The translations under genes were made by a program, and so were the position numbers. A stretch of DNA of 64,000 nt from Jatrophihabitans_A sp035248685 (GTDB lineage Bacteria; Actinomycetota; Actinomycetes; Mycobacteriales; Jatrophihabitantaceae): NCBI GenBank assembly GCA_035248685.1, contig DATFHF010000027.1, positions 124,001 through 188,000 on the forward strand, given 5' to 3'. Positions 17,309-25,538 of the stretch are shown one piece after another. Under the pieces are notes generated by a model. That model made no database searches. It was not told the origin of the DNA and saw only the letters and a list, made by a program, of their open reading frames with translations. Position 1 is the first letter of the stretch. Every line of letters starts with the position of its first letter.

Positions 17309-17811
17309 CAGCCGACCTGCTTGCCCAGGTGTACCGCGAGCGGGGCCTCGGCATAGTGCCCGAACGGCGGCACGTCCTGATAGCCGGCCGAGCGATAAAG
17401 CGCAATCGCCTCCGGCTGCTTGCTGCCGGTCTCCAGCAGCAGCCAGCGGGCACCGCGTGTACCGGCCGTCCGTTCCAGAAAGGCCAACATTTGCCGGGCG
17501 AATCCGGCCCCGCGGGCGGCGGCGACGACATACATCCGCTTGATCTCGGCGGCCGGTGCGGCCCAGCCGGTGTGCGGATCGTCCGGGTCGCGTAGCCGCC
17601 AGCCGCCCATCACCACCGGCCGCCGATCCTGGTAGCCCACCGCGAACAGCCCGTTGGCCGCGCTGAACTGCGCCGGATCCACCGGGCTGTCGTCCGGACC
17701 GCCATAGCGGAGCACGTACTCAGCCTGCACCTCGGCGATCAGCAACGCGGCATCGGGATGGTCATAGCCGACCTCGCGGATCCGCAGTTCGCTCACTTCG
17801 GCATTGTGCAA
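17308..17811 (-). CDS. GNAT-family N-acetyltransferase
   Basis: The 167-residue protein has the GNAT layout: beta strands around FAVGYQDRRPVVMGGWRL, then the acetyl-CoA-binding motif A with IKRMYVVAAARGAGFARQML (the R-x-x-G-x-A variant), then LLLETGSKQPEAIALYRSAGY near the end. The acceptor substrate is unknown. A GTG five codons downstream of the chosen ATG (17796) is an equally possible start. It is the first gene of a two-gene operon with the coiled-coil protein. Confidence 0.85.
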   Translation of the reverse strand: MHNAEVSELRIREVGYDHPDAALLIAEVQAEYVLRYGGPDDSPVDPAQFSAANGLFAVGYQDRRPVVMGGWRLRDPDDPHTGWAAPAAEIKRMYVVAAARGAGFARQMLAFLERTAGTRGARWLLLETGSKQPEAIALYRSAGYQDVPPFGHYAEAPLAVHLGKQVG

Positions 17812-17838
17812 TGGCCGGGCCGAGCCGACCCAATCGGC

Positions 17839-20340
17839 TCAGCGGACGGCGATTCGGCGCACCGTGGGTTGCTGGCGCAGCAGCACCGATACCGCGGCCG
17901 CGTCCATCGGCGGCGAAAGCAGGAAGCCCTGGGCGTGCAGGCAGCCCAGTGCCCGCACCTGGTTGAGCTGCGCCTGTTCCTCGATGCCCTCGACGGTGGC
18001 TGCCAGCGACAGCGCGTCGGCGACCTGGAGCACCGCTCGCAGCAGCGCCGATCCGCTCGGGTCACCGCCGATCCGCTCGACGAACGATTTGTCGATCTTC
18101 ACGCTGTCCAGTGGGAAGTTCACCAGATGGCCCAGGGAGGAGTAACCGACCCCGAAGTCGTCCAGGGCCAGTGCCACGCCGATGCCCTTGAGCTGGTTGA
18201 GCACCGTGACCACATCCACGTGCGGGCTGGCCAGGCTGGTCTCGGTGATCTCCAGCACCAACGCCGAGGCCGGCAACCCGGCCACCCACAACGCCTGCCG
18301 GACGTCGGCGACCAGGTTCTCCTCCGACAGTTGGCGCGGTGACAGGTTGACGCTGACGGTGAGCCGCTGTCGGGACGGAATCGTCCTGCGCCACTGGGCC
18401 ACCTGGGCGCAGGCCTGGCGCAGCACGGCTGAGCCGAGCCGATCGATCAGCCGGGATTCCTCGGCCAGCGGGATGAAGTCGGCCGGCGGGATCAACCCGC
18501 GCTCCGGGTGCGGCCAACGCACCAGCGCCTCGACCGAGACGATGTCGAAGGTCTCCAGGTCGATCACCGGCTGGTAGTGCACGATCAGCTCGTCGTTGTC
18601 CAGCGCCCGTTCCAGATCCGCTTTCAACGCCAACCGGGCCACCGCCTCGGCATGCATCGGCGGCGCATAGCGGGAGCAGCGGCCGCCCCCGTCGCGCTTG
18701 GCGGTGTACATCGCCAGATCCGCGTTGCGCAGCAGTTCGGAGGCGCTCTCCTCACCGACCGGCATCGCGATGCCGATGCTGGCCCGGACGGTCAGCGACT
18801 GGCCCTCGACCAGCAGCGGTCTGGACAACGCCGCCAGCAACCGCTCGGCGGCATACTCGGCGTCCTCCGGCTCGCTGAGCCGATCCAGCAGGACCACGAA
18901 CTCGTCACCGCTGAGCCGGGCCGCGACGTCACCGGAGCGCAGGCAGCCTTGCAGCCGCTCAGCAACCGCGATCAACAGGGCGTCACCGAAAATGTGGCCC
19001 AGGCTGTCGTTGACCGTCTTGAAATCGTCCAGATCCAGCAGCAAAACCGCGATCGAGGCCTGTGGCGTGCTCGCCGAGGCCAGCGCCGAGGTCAGCTGCT
19101 GGATGAAGTAAGTGCGGTTGGGCAGCGGGGTCAGCGGGTCGGTGAAGGCCTGCGCGCGCAACTCCTGCTCCAGCTGCCGGTGCGCGGTCATGTCCCGAAA
19201 GCTCCAGACCCGGCCGACCGGCTTACCGTCGACCACCTGCGGTTGGGAGTACCGCTCGTAGTAGCGGCCGTCCAGGAACTCCAACGCATCATGGCTGCTG
19301 GCCAGCGGGGTTGCCAGCATCCGGTCCACCCCGGCGGTGAAGGTGTGCGGCTCGACCAGCTGGCCGAGCACCGCCGCCCGCAGCTCCTCGTCCCGGCCGG
19401 CCTTGAGCACCTCGGGGTCCAGCTGCCACATGTCGACCATCTTCTGGTTGTAGCCGAGCACCTCACCGGCGGAGTTGACCACCAGGATGCCGTCCGCGGT
19501 CGACTCCAGGGTGGCTTCCAACAGTGACATGGAGGTGTTCGCGCTGGCGTGCTCGGCGGCCCGGACCACGGTCACCGTGGCCAGCCCGGCCGCCCAACCG
19601 GCCAGATCCTGATCCAGCTCTTGGACGACCGCCGGCGGCGGGTAGTGCAGGCTCACCGTGCCGAGTACCGCGCCGTCGGACGCGCTGATCGCCGCCTCGA
19701 ACCGGGCCGGGCCGAGCCTGCCGACTTCAGCGACGGATAGCTCGCCGGTCGACGTCAGCAGCGTCTGGGACGAGTCGACGCCGGTCAGCGCGATGACGCA
19801 CCGGCCGGCACCGCTGATCGCCTCGGTGGCGCGGGCCAGCTCGAGCAGGCTGAGCATCACCGATTCGCTACGGGCCACCCGTTCCAGAATGTCGGCATGC
19901 TCGGCCAGCAGCAGCTCGGTGCGCTTGCGCTCGGTGATCTCGTACAGCAACCCGTGCTGCACCACGCCGTAGGACTCGACCTCGGCCACCAGGGCGTCGT
20001 CCAGCACCCACACCACCTGGCCGTCCCGGCGAACCATCCGGTATTCGCTTTGGGTGCGGCCGGTCCGCGGGCCGAGCTCCTCGGCCCGGAGCACCCGTTC
20101 GGCGTCGGCCGGGTGCAGCAGCCGGGCCCATAGGCCGGAGTCAGCGATCAGCTCATCTGCCCGGTATCCGAGGATCTGCTCGATCTGCGGGCTGGCGTAG
20201 AGCCAGCGGCCGGTGGCGCCGGACTCCGCCACATACACCGCGGCGGGCAGCCGGTCGACCAGACCGTCGAGCACCAGTTCGCCCAGGCCGCGGGAGGCGG
20301 CGCCGCCATGCGGCGTCCCCGTGCCATGGACCGAATGCAT
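17839..20340 (-). CDS. PAS-GAF-like-PAS-GGDEF-EAL cyclic-di-GMP signalling protein
   Basis: The 833-residue cytoplasmic protein has an N-terminal PAS domain (about 25-140), a GAF-like segment (about 145-265), a second PAS domain (about 270-390), a GGDEF domain (about 395-570) and an EAL domain (about 580-825). The signature of the cyclase is RLSGDEF (477-481), with Ser replacing the first Gly of GGDEF, a variant compatible with activity. The phosphodiesterase part retains VEALVRWPHPERG and downstream ALDDFGVGYSSLGHL and VKIDKSF. Both synthesis and breakdown of c-di-GMP are therefore possible. No transmembrane helix is visible. It is monocistronic on the minus strand; sensory input is unknown. 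Confidence 0.9.
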   Translation of the reverse strand: MHSVHGTGTPHGGAASRGLGELVLDGLVDRLPAAVYVAESGATGRWLYASPQIEQILGYRADELIADSGLWARLLHPADAERVLRAEELGPRTGRTQSEYRMVRRDGQVVWVLDDALVAEVESYGVVQHGLLYEITERKRTELLLAEHADILERVARSESVMLSLLELARATEAISGAGRCVIALTGVDSSQTLLTSTGELSVAEVGRLGPARFEAAISASDGAVLGTVSLHYPPPAVVQELDQDLAGWAAGLATVTVVRAAEHASANTSMSLLEATLESTADGILVVNSAGEVLGYNQKMVDMWQLDPEVLKAGRDEELRAAVLGQLVEPHTFTAGVDRMLATPLASSHDALEFLDGRYYERYSQPQVVDGKPVGRVWSFRDMTAHRQLEQELRAQAFTDPLTPLPNRTYFIQQLTSALASASTPQASIAVLLLDLDDFKTVNDSLGHIFGDALLIAVAERLQGCLRSGDVAARLSGDEFVVLLDRLSEPEDAEYAAERLLAALSRPLLVEGQSLTVRASIGIAMPVGEESASELLRNADLAMYTAKRDGGGRCSRYAPPMHAEAVARLALKADLERALDNDELIVHYQPVIDLETFDIVSVEALVRWPHPERGLIPPADFIPLAEESRLIDRLGSAVLRQACAQVAQWRRTIPSRQRLTVSVNLSPRQLSEENLVADVRQALWVAGLPASALVLEITETSLASPHVDVVTVLNQLKGIGVALALDDFGVGYSSLGHLVNFPLDSVKIDKSFVERIGGDPSGSALLRAVLQVADALSLAATVEGIEEQAQLNQVRALGCLHAQGFLLSPPMDAAAVSVLLRQQPTVRRIAVR

Positions 20341-20786
20341 CGATAACCCGCTATCTGAGTCGTATGCAGAACTGTATTTCCATACGTAAAATTTATATCG
20401 CCATCAACTGTCTGATGACTTATGCCGGACGAGCCGGCATGCGTATCGGTGGTCGGATGCCCTTCATCGGCCCATCGGCAATTCGCGGCGGCGGCTGAGT
20501 GATTTCGCCGGCAAACCGCCTGACGAGCCCGACCGAAAACGATATCGGTAGCAGAGAGTGATAACAGTATTACTCAATGAATACAAGGGGAAACTAACTC
20601 GCGACGTTCTTCACGGTTGCTTGACATGAAGTGAGTGTTAGTGGATTGTTCCTACAACCCCGGAAACGGGGTCGGGTGAGTGTTGATCTGCCGGGTGACC
20701 TGGTCGCCATTGATCCGGCGGGGAGCAGGGCGAAACCGGCACCTGAAAGACGAGCATCGCTCACTCGACCGACGGGGGCTTTGAGA
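20341..20786. promoter_or_regulatory. Divergent intergenic region with plus-strand leader
   Basis: This 446-bp gap holds the promoter of the c-di-GMP gene in an AT-rich patch (about 20365-20425). On the plus strand TTGACA at 20621-20626 is a good -35 candidate, though no clear -10 follows at 17 bp. Downstream lie a perfect GAAA-tetraloop hairpin (CCCCG/CGGGG at about 20659-20672) and further G-rich pairings before the ribosome site GGGGG at about 20775. I recognise no known riboswitch class. Confidence 0.4.
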
Positions 20787-20951
20787 ATGACGCTACCGAT
20801 TCACCGAAAAGTGCTCTTCACGCCGGGCGCCGTCGCTACCGCCGTCGCCCTGGCCGGCGGCGGGATCGTGCTCGATGACCGCGCCGGAGTCCGGCGTTCC
20901 GGCACCGCGTACGCGGTTTGCTTCCGAGCCGCGTACCTCAGCTGCAACTGA
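20787..20951 (+). CDS. Small 54-residue membrane or exported peptide (tentative)
   Basis: The ATG at 20787 is preceded by an ACGGGGG ribosome-site-like sequence. The peptide starts MTLPIHRKVLFTPG, has one hydrophobic segment (AVATAVALAGGGIVL) and ends YAVCFRAAYLSCN with two cysteines. No family is recognised. The reading frame could be extended upstream to 20631 without a better start. It may be a real small gene leading the next membrane protein or only leader sequence. Confidence 0.35.
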   Translation: MTLPIHRKVLFTPGAVATAVALAGGGIVLDDRAGVRRSGTAYAVCFRAAYLSCN

Positions 20952-21018
20952 TCGCGGCGAGGGCCTGACCAGCCCGTCTGCGGCCGAACGACGAGAGCGG
21001 GCTTGGACGGTGGCACCG

Positions 21019-21483
21019 ATGATGCGGCGCGCATGGCCGACGATGATGCTGACGCTATTTGCGTTGCTCACCGTCGTCGGCGTGTTGCTGGTAACCGGAT
21101 CGGGCGCGGAAACCCACCGGTTCGCGCTGTCGGCCAGCCCCACCACGATGTCGGTCGCCCGCGGCGGCACCGTCCGGGTGCAGATCGAGGTCACCGCCAG
21201 CCGGAACTTCCATGGCGCGGTGACGCTGTCCTCCAGCCTGACCCCGGACGGGATCCAGGCACGCTTCGACGCCAGCCGGGTGCAGCTGACCCGGTCCCGA
21301 CCGATCGCGACCGCGGTGCTGACCGTCACCATCGGCGACCAGGCACCGGACGGGACGGTCGAGGTCAGCGTGCTGGCCACCGACGGCCGGGCCAGCGCCA
21401 CCGGCAACCTGAGCCTGCAAATCAACTCGCTGAGCATCACCGACGCCGGGGCGCCACCGGTGACCGGCAGCGGTTCGGGCTAA
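21019..21483 (+). CDS. Membrane-anchored protein with an Ig-like extracellular domain
   Basis: From ATG 21019 the product has 154 residues: a short basic N-terminus (MMRRAWP), one transmembrane helix (MMLTLFALLTVVGVLLVTG), then a single beta-sandwich-like domain of about 115 residues (SPTTMSVARGGTVRVQIEVT, TPDGIQARF). This resembles bacterial Ig-like domains found in actinobacterial cell surface proteins. Starts at GTG 21010 or at 20875 are possible, but they only add Pro/Arg-rich sequence before the membrane helix. Function is not known. Confidence 0.6.
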   Translation: MMRRAWPTMMLTLFALLTVVGVLLVTGSGAETHRFALSASPTTMSVARGGTVRVQIEVTASRNFHGAVTLSSSLTPDGIQARFDASRVQLTRSRPIATAVLTVTIGDQAPDGTVEVSVLATDGRASATGNLSLQINSLSITDAGAPPVTGSGSG

Positions 21484-21523
21484 CGGTCCACGGCGCGACC
21501 AGCTCGGCCGGCAACTGTACTAG

Positions 21524-22066
21524 TTAGCGGCGGCCGGTCCGGGACGGCCGGGCGACCGGCAGATAGTGCTGGGCATGGTCGAAGTGGGCGCCACGGACCA
21601 CCGCAAGGTCGTGGCTCACCTGCGCGAGTTCATGACTCGTTCCGTCCAGGCTGTCCGGAACCGACCCGGCGGCCTGCTGGCTGGCCAGCGCCAGCACGGT
21701 GTTGCCACGGCGGCGGGCGTCGTCGAGCCGTTCCAACAGCTCGTGACCGGCTTGGCCGTCGGCAACCACCAGCACGGTGTCGGCCCGGCCGGCCTGGCTG
21801 AGCTGGTCGAGCCCGACCGCCAGGTGCGCCGGGGCGCCGACCGGAACGGCCCACCGCACCAAGGTCGGCGCGGCCTGCGCCAGCGTGGCCGAGGTTTGTA
21901 AGTGCGCCACCAGGTGCCACGGTTCGTAGCTGGGAGTGCCCACCACGAGCAGTTGGCCGGATCGGCGGGCCGACCAGGCCAGCGAGTCGGCGATCCGCTG
22001 AACGGCGCCGAACGCGGGCAGTCGGGCGAGGGCGCGCAGCGCCGATCGCGACTGCTGGAGCTCCAC
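21524..22066 (-). CDS. SIS-fold-like protein of unknown function
   Basis: The 180-residue protein has a Rossmann-like pattern similar to small sugar isomerase (SIS) domains: an early glycine strand LLVVGTPSYEPWHLVAHL, a second strand-turn-helix ADTVLVVADGQAGHELLERL with DARRRGNTVLALAS after it, and a C-terminal FDHAQHYLPVA. The Ser/Gly residues usually binding phosphosugars (SNSGET in active members) are replaced by ADGQAG. It may bind rather than isomerise a sugar phosphate. The gene is transcribed away from the HD-GYP gene from a shared intergenic region of about 118 bp. Confidence 0.55.
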   Translation of the reverse strand: MELQQSRSALRALARLPAFGAVQRIADSLAWSARRSGQLLVVGTPSYEPWHLVAHLQTSATLAQAAPTLVRWAVPVGAPAHLAVGLDQLSQAGRADTVLVVADGQAGHELLERLDDARRRGNTVLALASQQAAGSVPDSLDGTSHELAQVSHDLAVVRGAHFDHAQHYLPVARPSRTGRR

Positions 22067-22184
22067 CGGCGACGTCCCTTCTTGACGAATGCTCCCTAGA
22101 TATCGGCATCCGGGCAGTGCTGCTGAGCGGTTGCCAGCGCGCCGGCCGACTCAGTTCGACCACAGTGAAGCCGATCGACTAAGG

Positions 22185-25100
22185 GTGAGCAGACAGCAAG
22201 CGACGGACCGGTGGCGGGCCAGGCCGGTGATAGCCGGTGCGCTGCGGGCTGTCATCGTGGCGGTGCCGCTGGTCGCCGGCTACCTGGCATCGCTGGTCTG
22301 CCTGCGACCATTGCGGCATCAGATCGCGACGTCGCGCTGGTGGTTACTGGTGGTCGTCGCGGTGAGCGTGCTGGTCTGTTTGGCCGTCGAACGGGTTACC
22401 CGCCGGCTGTTGCCGCTGGCGGCGTTGCTGAAGCTGAGCATGCTATTCCCGGACCGGGCCCCCAGCCGGTTCAAGATCGCCCGACGCGCGCTGTCGGTCG
22501 AGCGGCTGGCCGAACGAGCGGCCGGTAGTTCCTCGCAGGACGCAGCCTCGGCTGCCGAGCAGGCACTCTCCCTGATCACCGCCCTGACGGCGCACGACCG
22601 GCGCACCCGGGGACACAGCGAGCGGGTCCGGCTGTTCACCGAACTGTTGGCCGAGCAGCTGCGGCTGCCGCGCGAGGCCCGTGACCGGCTGCGCTGGGCC
22701 TCGCTGCTGCACGACATCGGCAAGCTCCAGGTGGCCGCGGAAATTCTGAACAAGCCGGCCAAACTCAACAACGCCGAGTGGGACGTAGTGACCGCCCACC
22801 CGGAGAACGGCGCCCAACTGCTGGGGCCGCTACTGGCCTGGCTGGGCGAATGGGGCGGCGCGGTCCGCCAGCACCACGAGAAGTTCGACGGCACCGGATA
22901 CCCGGACGGAATCGCCGGCGTCGATATCTGCCGGGCCGCGCGGATCGTGGCGATCGCCGACTCCTACGAGGTGATGACCGCACACCGGGCGTACAAGAAG
23001 CCGATGGCCACCATCGCCGCCCGGGCCGAGCTGGCCAGGTGCGCCGGCAGCCAGTTCGATCCGGCCTTCGTCCGGGCTTTCCTGGCGATCTCGCTGCCCC
23101 GGTTGCTGTGGGCGATGGGACCGGCCTCACTGCTGATGAACCTGCCGATGCTGCGGGCGCTGGCCGACACCGCGAACAAGGGCGTGCTCGTCACCTCGCA
23201 GACCACCATGCTGACCGCCTCGGCCGCCGCGGTCATCGGCGGTGTGTCGGCCACCACCGGCCATCCGGCCGTCCACCACCCGGCCGCGCTGGCCGCCGCA
23301 CTACGACCGACCGCCCCGCGCTACACCGCGCCGGCCCGGCCGGTAACGCCCACGACGAGCGGTCCGGTCGCTCGTCCGGTTACCAAGCCGATCACCGCGG
23401 TGATTCCGGTGGCCAGCTATCCCGGTGGCGGTTCGGCGACGCCCGTCCCGACGCCCGTCTCGACGCCGGCGGCCAGCCCACCGGTGGCCGACCCGGCGGT
23501 CCCCGACCCGCCGGCACCGGTTAGCGCGGCACCCACCGTCGCGTTCACCTGGGTGCCCTACCCGGTGATCGCGAGCTCGACCGCCTCGGTCGGGTTTACC
23601 GCCGACGCCACCGCCGTCCGGGTGCTCTGCTCGCTGGACGGGGCAACGGCAAGCGTGTGCCCCGGCAGCTCGGTGTCGTACTCCGGGCTGGCTGACGGCT
23701 CGCACACCGTCACGTTATGGGCCGAGAACGCCGACGGGCTGGTCGGTGCCGCGCTCAGCACCAGCTTCACCGTCGACACCACCGGCGCGACCGTGTCCTG
23801 GACCAGCACGCCGTCGGCCCAGTTGGCCAGCAGCAGCGCCACCCTCAGCTTCATCGCCGACGATCCCACCGCTGCCACCTGGTGTTCGGTCGACGGCGCG
23901 GCCGCCTCGGTGTGCGGCAGCCCGCTCATCCTGACCGGACTTGCCGACGGCCCGCACGCGGTCAGCGTTTACACCGTGGACGCGGTCGGCAATGTCGGGC
24001 CGGCCATCCAAAACACGTTCACCGTCGACACCACCGGGCCGACCGTCACCCTGACCACGGTGCCGGCGGCCAGCCTGACCACCAGCACCGCCGCCGTCAG
24101 CTTCACCGTGAACGACCCGAGCGCCACCGCCTGGTGCGCACTGGACGGCGCGCCGGCCACCGCATGCACCAGCCCGGTCAGCTTCAGCGGGCTCGCCGAC
24201 GGCCCGCACACCGTCGCCGTGTACGCCATCGACCCGCTCGGCAATGTCGGAGTGCCGGTGGCCACCGGCTTCACCGTCGACACCACCGCGCCGGTCGTCA
24301 CCTCGATCAGCGCGCCGACCGCCGTGGTGCCATCGCAGTCGGTGTCCATCCCCTTCACCGTGGACGATCCGACCGCGACCGCCTGGTGCTCGCTGGACGG
24401 CGCGCCCGCCACCACCTGCACCAGCCCGGTCTCCTACGACAACCTGGCCGACGGCGTGCACACGTTGGCCATCTACGCCGTCGACGCCGCCGGCAACGTC
24501 GGCGTCCCGGTGGCCGCCGCCTTCACGGTCAGCACCACCGCGCCCACCGTCACGCTCGGCACCGTCCCGCCGGCGTTGAGCAACAACACCACGGCCAGCG
24601 TGGCCTTCTCGGTGGACGATCCGACCGCGACCGCCTGGTGCTCGCTGGACGGCGCGGCCGCCACCACCTGCACCAGCCCGGTCAGCTTCAGCGGGCTCGC
24701 CGACGGCCCGCACACCGTCGACATCTTCGCGACCAGCCTCGGTGGCCAGCAGAGCGCGTCGGCAAGCACCGCGTTCACCGTCGATACCCAGGCCCCGGTG
24801 CTCACCATCAACACCGCGCCCAACGGCACCGTCAGCTCGGCCAACGCCAAGCTGACCTACACGGTGGACGACCCGAGCGCGACGGTTTGGTGTTCGGTCG
24901 ACGGTGCCGCCGCCACCGCCTGCACCAGCCCGGTGGATCTCGGCGCGCTGCCGGAAGGCCCGCACACCGTGTCGCTGCACGCCACCGACCCGGCCGGCAA
25001 CAGCAGTGGCAACTCGTCGGCCAGCTTCACCATCGACAACACCGGGCCTACCGTCAGCTTCACCGCTACCCCGCCGGCCGGTTCAGCGAACCGGACCGCC

Positions 25101-25538
25101 ACCGCCAGCTTCATCACCGACGATCCGGCGGCCACCACCTGGTGCGCGCTGGACGGCGCCGCCCCGACCGCCTGTTCCGGCAGCGTGACCTATAACAACC
25201 TCAGCGACGGCAGCCACACCATCAGCGTCTACGGGGTGGACCCGGCTGGTAACCGGGGCGCCACCGTCACCACCACGTTCAGCGTGCTGACCGCCGGGCC
25301 CACCCTGCTCACCACACCGGCGGCCAAGAGCTCGATCAAGCTGGTCACCTTCACCTGGTTGACCACCCTCGGCCTGACCTACCAGTACAGCTACGACGGG
25401 GTGACCTGGGCCCCCACCACCACCCTGGCCAGCTACACGGCGACCCTCAAGGCAGGCAGCTACAGCTTCCAATTGCGCGGCGTCGACGCGCAAGGCGTGC
25501 CCACCGCGGTCACCAGCTTCGCCTTCCGGATCACCTAG
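22185..25538 (+). CDS. HD-GYP phosphodiesterase fused to extracellular Ig-like repeats
   Basis: From GTG 22185 the product has 1117 residues; ATG 22089 would add 32 Arg-rich residues and lies only 22 bp from the divergent gene. Two membrane helices (residues about 15-40 and 51-70) precede a cytoplasmic HD-GYP domain. That domain carries LLHDIGKLQ (HD at 176-177), QHHEKFDGTGYPDG and AIADSYEVMTAHRAY, the residues for metal binding and c-di-GMP hydrolysis. A third hydrophobic stretch (about 340-360) leads into a Pro/Thr-rich linker and seven repeats of about 85 residues, each with a WC...C cysteine pair and a GLADGPHTV-like motif, plus a final divergent module. c-di-GMP cleavage inside the cell and adhesion or sensing outside are inferred. 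Confidence 0.8.
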   Translation: MSRQQATDRWRARPVIAGALRAVIVAVPLVAGYLASLVCLRPLRHQIATSRWWLLVVVAVSVLVCLAVERVTRRLLPLAALLKLSMLFPDRAPSRFKIARRALSVERLAERAAGSSSQDAASAAEQALSLITALTAHDRRTRGHSERVRLFTELLAEQLRLPREARDRLRWASLLHDIGKLQVAAEILNKPAKLNNAEWDVVTAHPENGAQLLGPLLAWLGEWGGAVRQHHEKFDGTGYPDGIAGVDICRAARIVAIADSYEVMTAHRAYKKPMATIAARAELARCAGSQFDPAFVRAFLAISLPRLLWAMGPASLLMNLPMLRALADTANKGVLVTSQTTMLTASAAAVIGGVSATTGHPAVHHPAALAAALRPTAPRYTAPARPVTPTTSGPVARPVTKPITAVIPVASYPGGGSATPVPTPVSTPAASPPVADPAVPDPPAPVSAAPTVAFTWVPYPVIASSTASVGFTADATAVRVLCSLDGATASVCPGSSVSYSGLADGSHTVTLWAENADGLVGAALSTSFTVDTTGATVSWTSTPSAQLASSSATLSFIADDPTAATWCSVDGAAASVCGSPLILTGLADGPHAVSVYTVDAVGNVGPAIQNTFTVDTTGPTVTLTTVPAASLTTSTAAVSFTVNDPSATAWCALDGAPATACTSPVSFSGLADGPHTVAVYAIDPLGNVGVPVATGFTVDTTAPVVTSISAPTAVVPSQSVSIPFTVDDPTATAWCSLDGAPATTCTSPVSYDNLADGVHTLAIYAVDAAGNVGVPVAAAFTVSTTAPTVTLGTVPPALSNNTTASVAFSVDDPTATAWCSLDGAAATTCTSPVSFSGLADGPHTVDIFATSLGGQQSASASTAFTVDTQAPVLTINTAPNGTVSSANAKLTYTVDDPSATVWCSVDGAAATACTSPVDLGALPEGPHTVSLHATDPAGNSSGNSSASFTIDNTGPTVSFTATPPAGSANRTATASFITDDPAATTWCALDGAAPTACSGSVTYNNLSDGSHTISVYGVDPAGNRGATVTTTFSVLTAGPTLLTTPAAKSSIKLVTFTWLTTLGLTYQYSYDGVTWAPTTTLASYTATLKAGSYSFQLRGVDAQGVPTAVTSFAFRIT
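23532..25296 (+). repeat. Seven Ig-like coding repeats within the HD-GYP gene
   Basis: Seven units of about 250-260 bp encode domains patterned as S-x-F-x-x-D-D-P-(T/S)-A-x-x-W-C-(S/A)-(L/V)-D-G-A-x-x-x-x-C, then D-G-x-H-T-(V/L/I) and D-x-x-G-N. The paired cysteines in each unit probably form a disulfide outside the cell. DNA identity between some units is high enough (for example around 24360-24440 and 24600-24700) to favour recombination-driven copy-number change. Confidence 0.85.

Noticed and set aside
20650..20786. Possible c-di-GMP or c-di-AMP riboswitch in the leader near the GGDEF-EAL gene
   Set aside because: Fragments such as AGGGCGAAACC and a GAAA tetraloop occur, but their order and pairing do not fit either class.
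23715..24980. Long open frames on both strands over the HD-GYP repeat region
   Set aside because: They are frame shadows of repetitive GC-rich coding DNA; only one frame gives the Ig-like repeats with conserved cysteines.
25535..25538. Stop codons of two convergent genes sharing CTAG
   Set aside because: Noted as very compact packing, but such shared stops occur by chance in dense genomes and need no special explanation.
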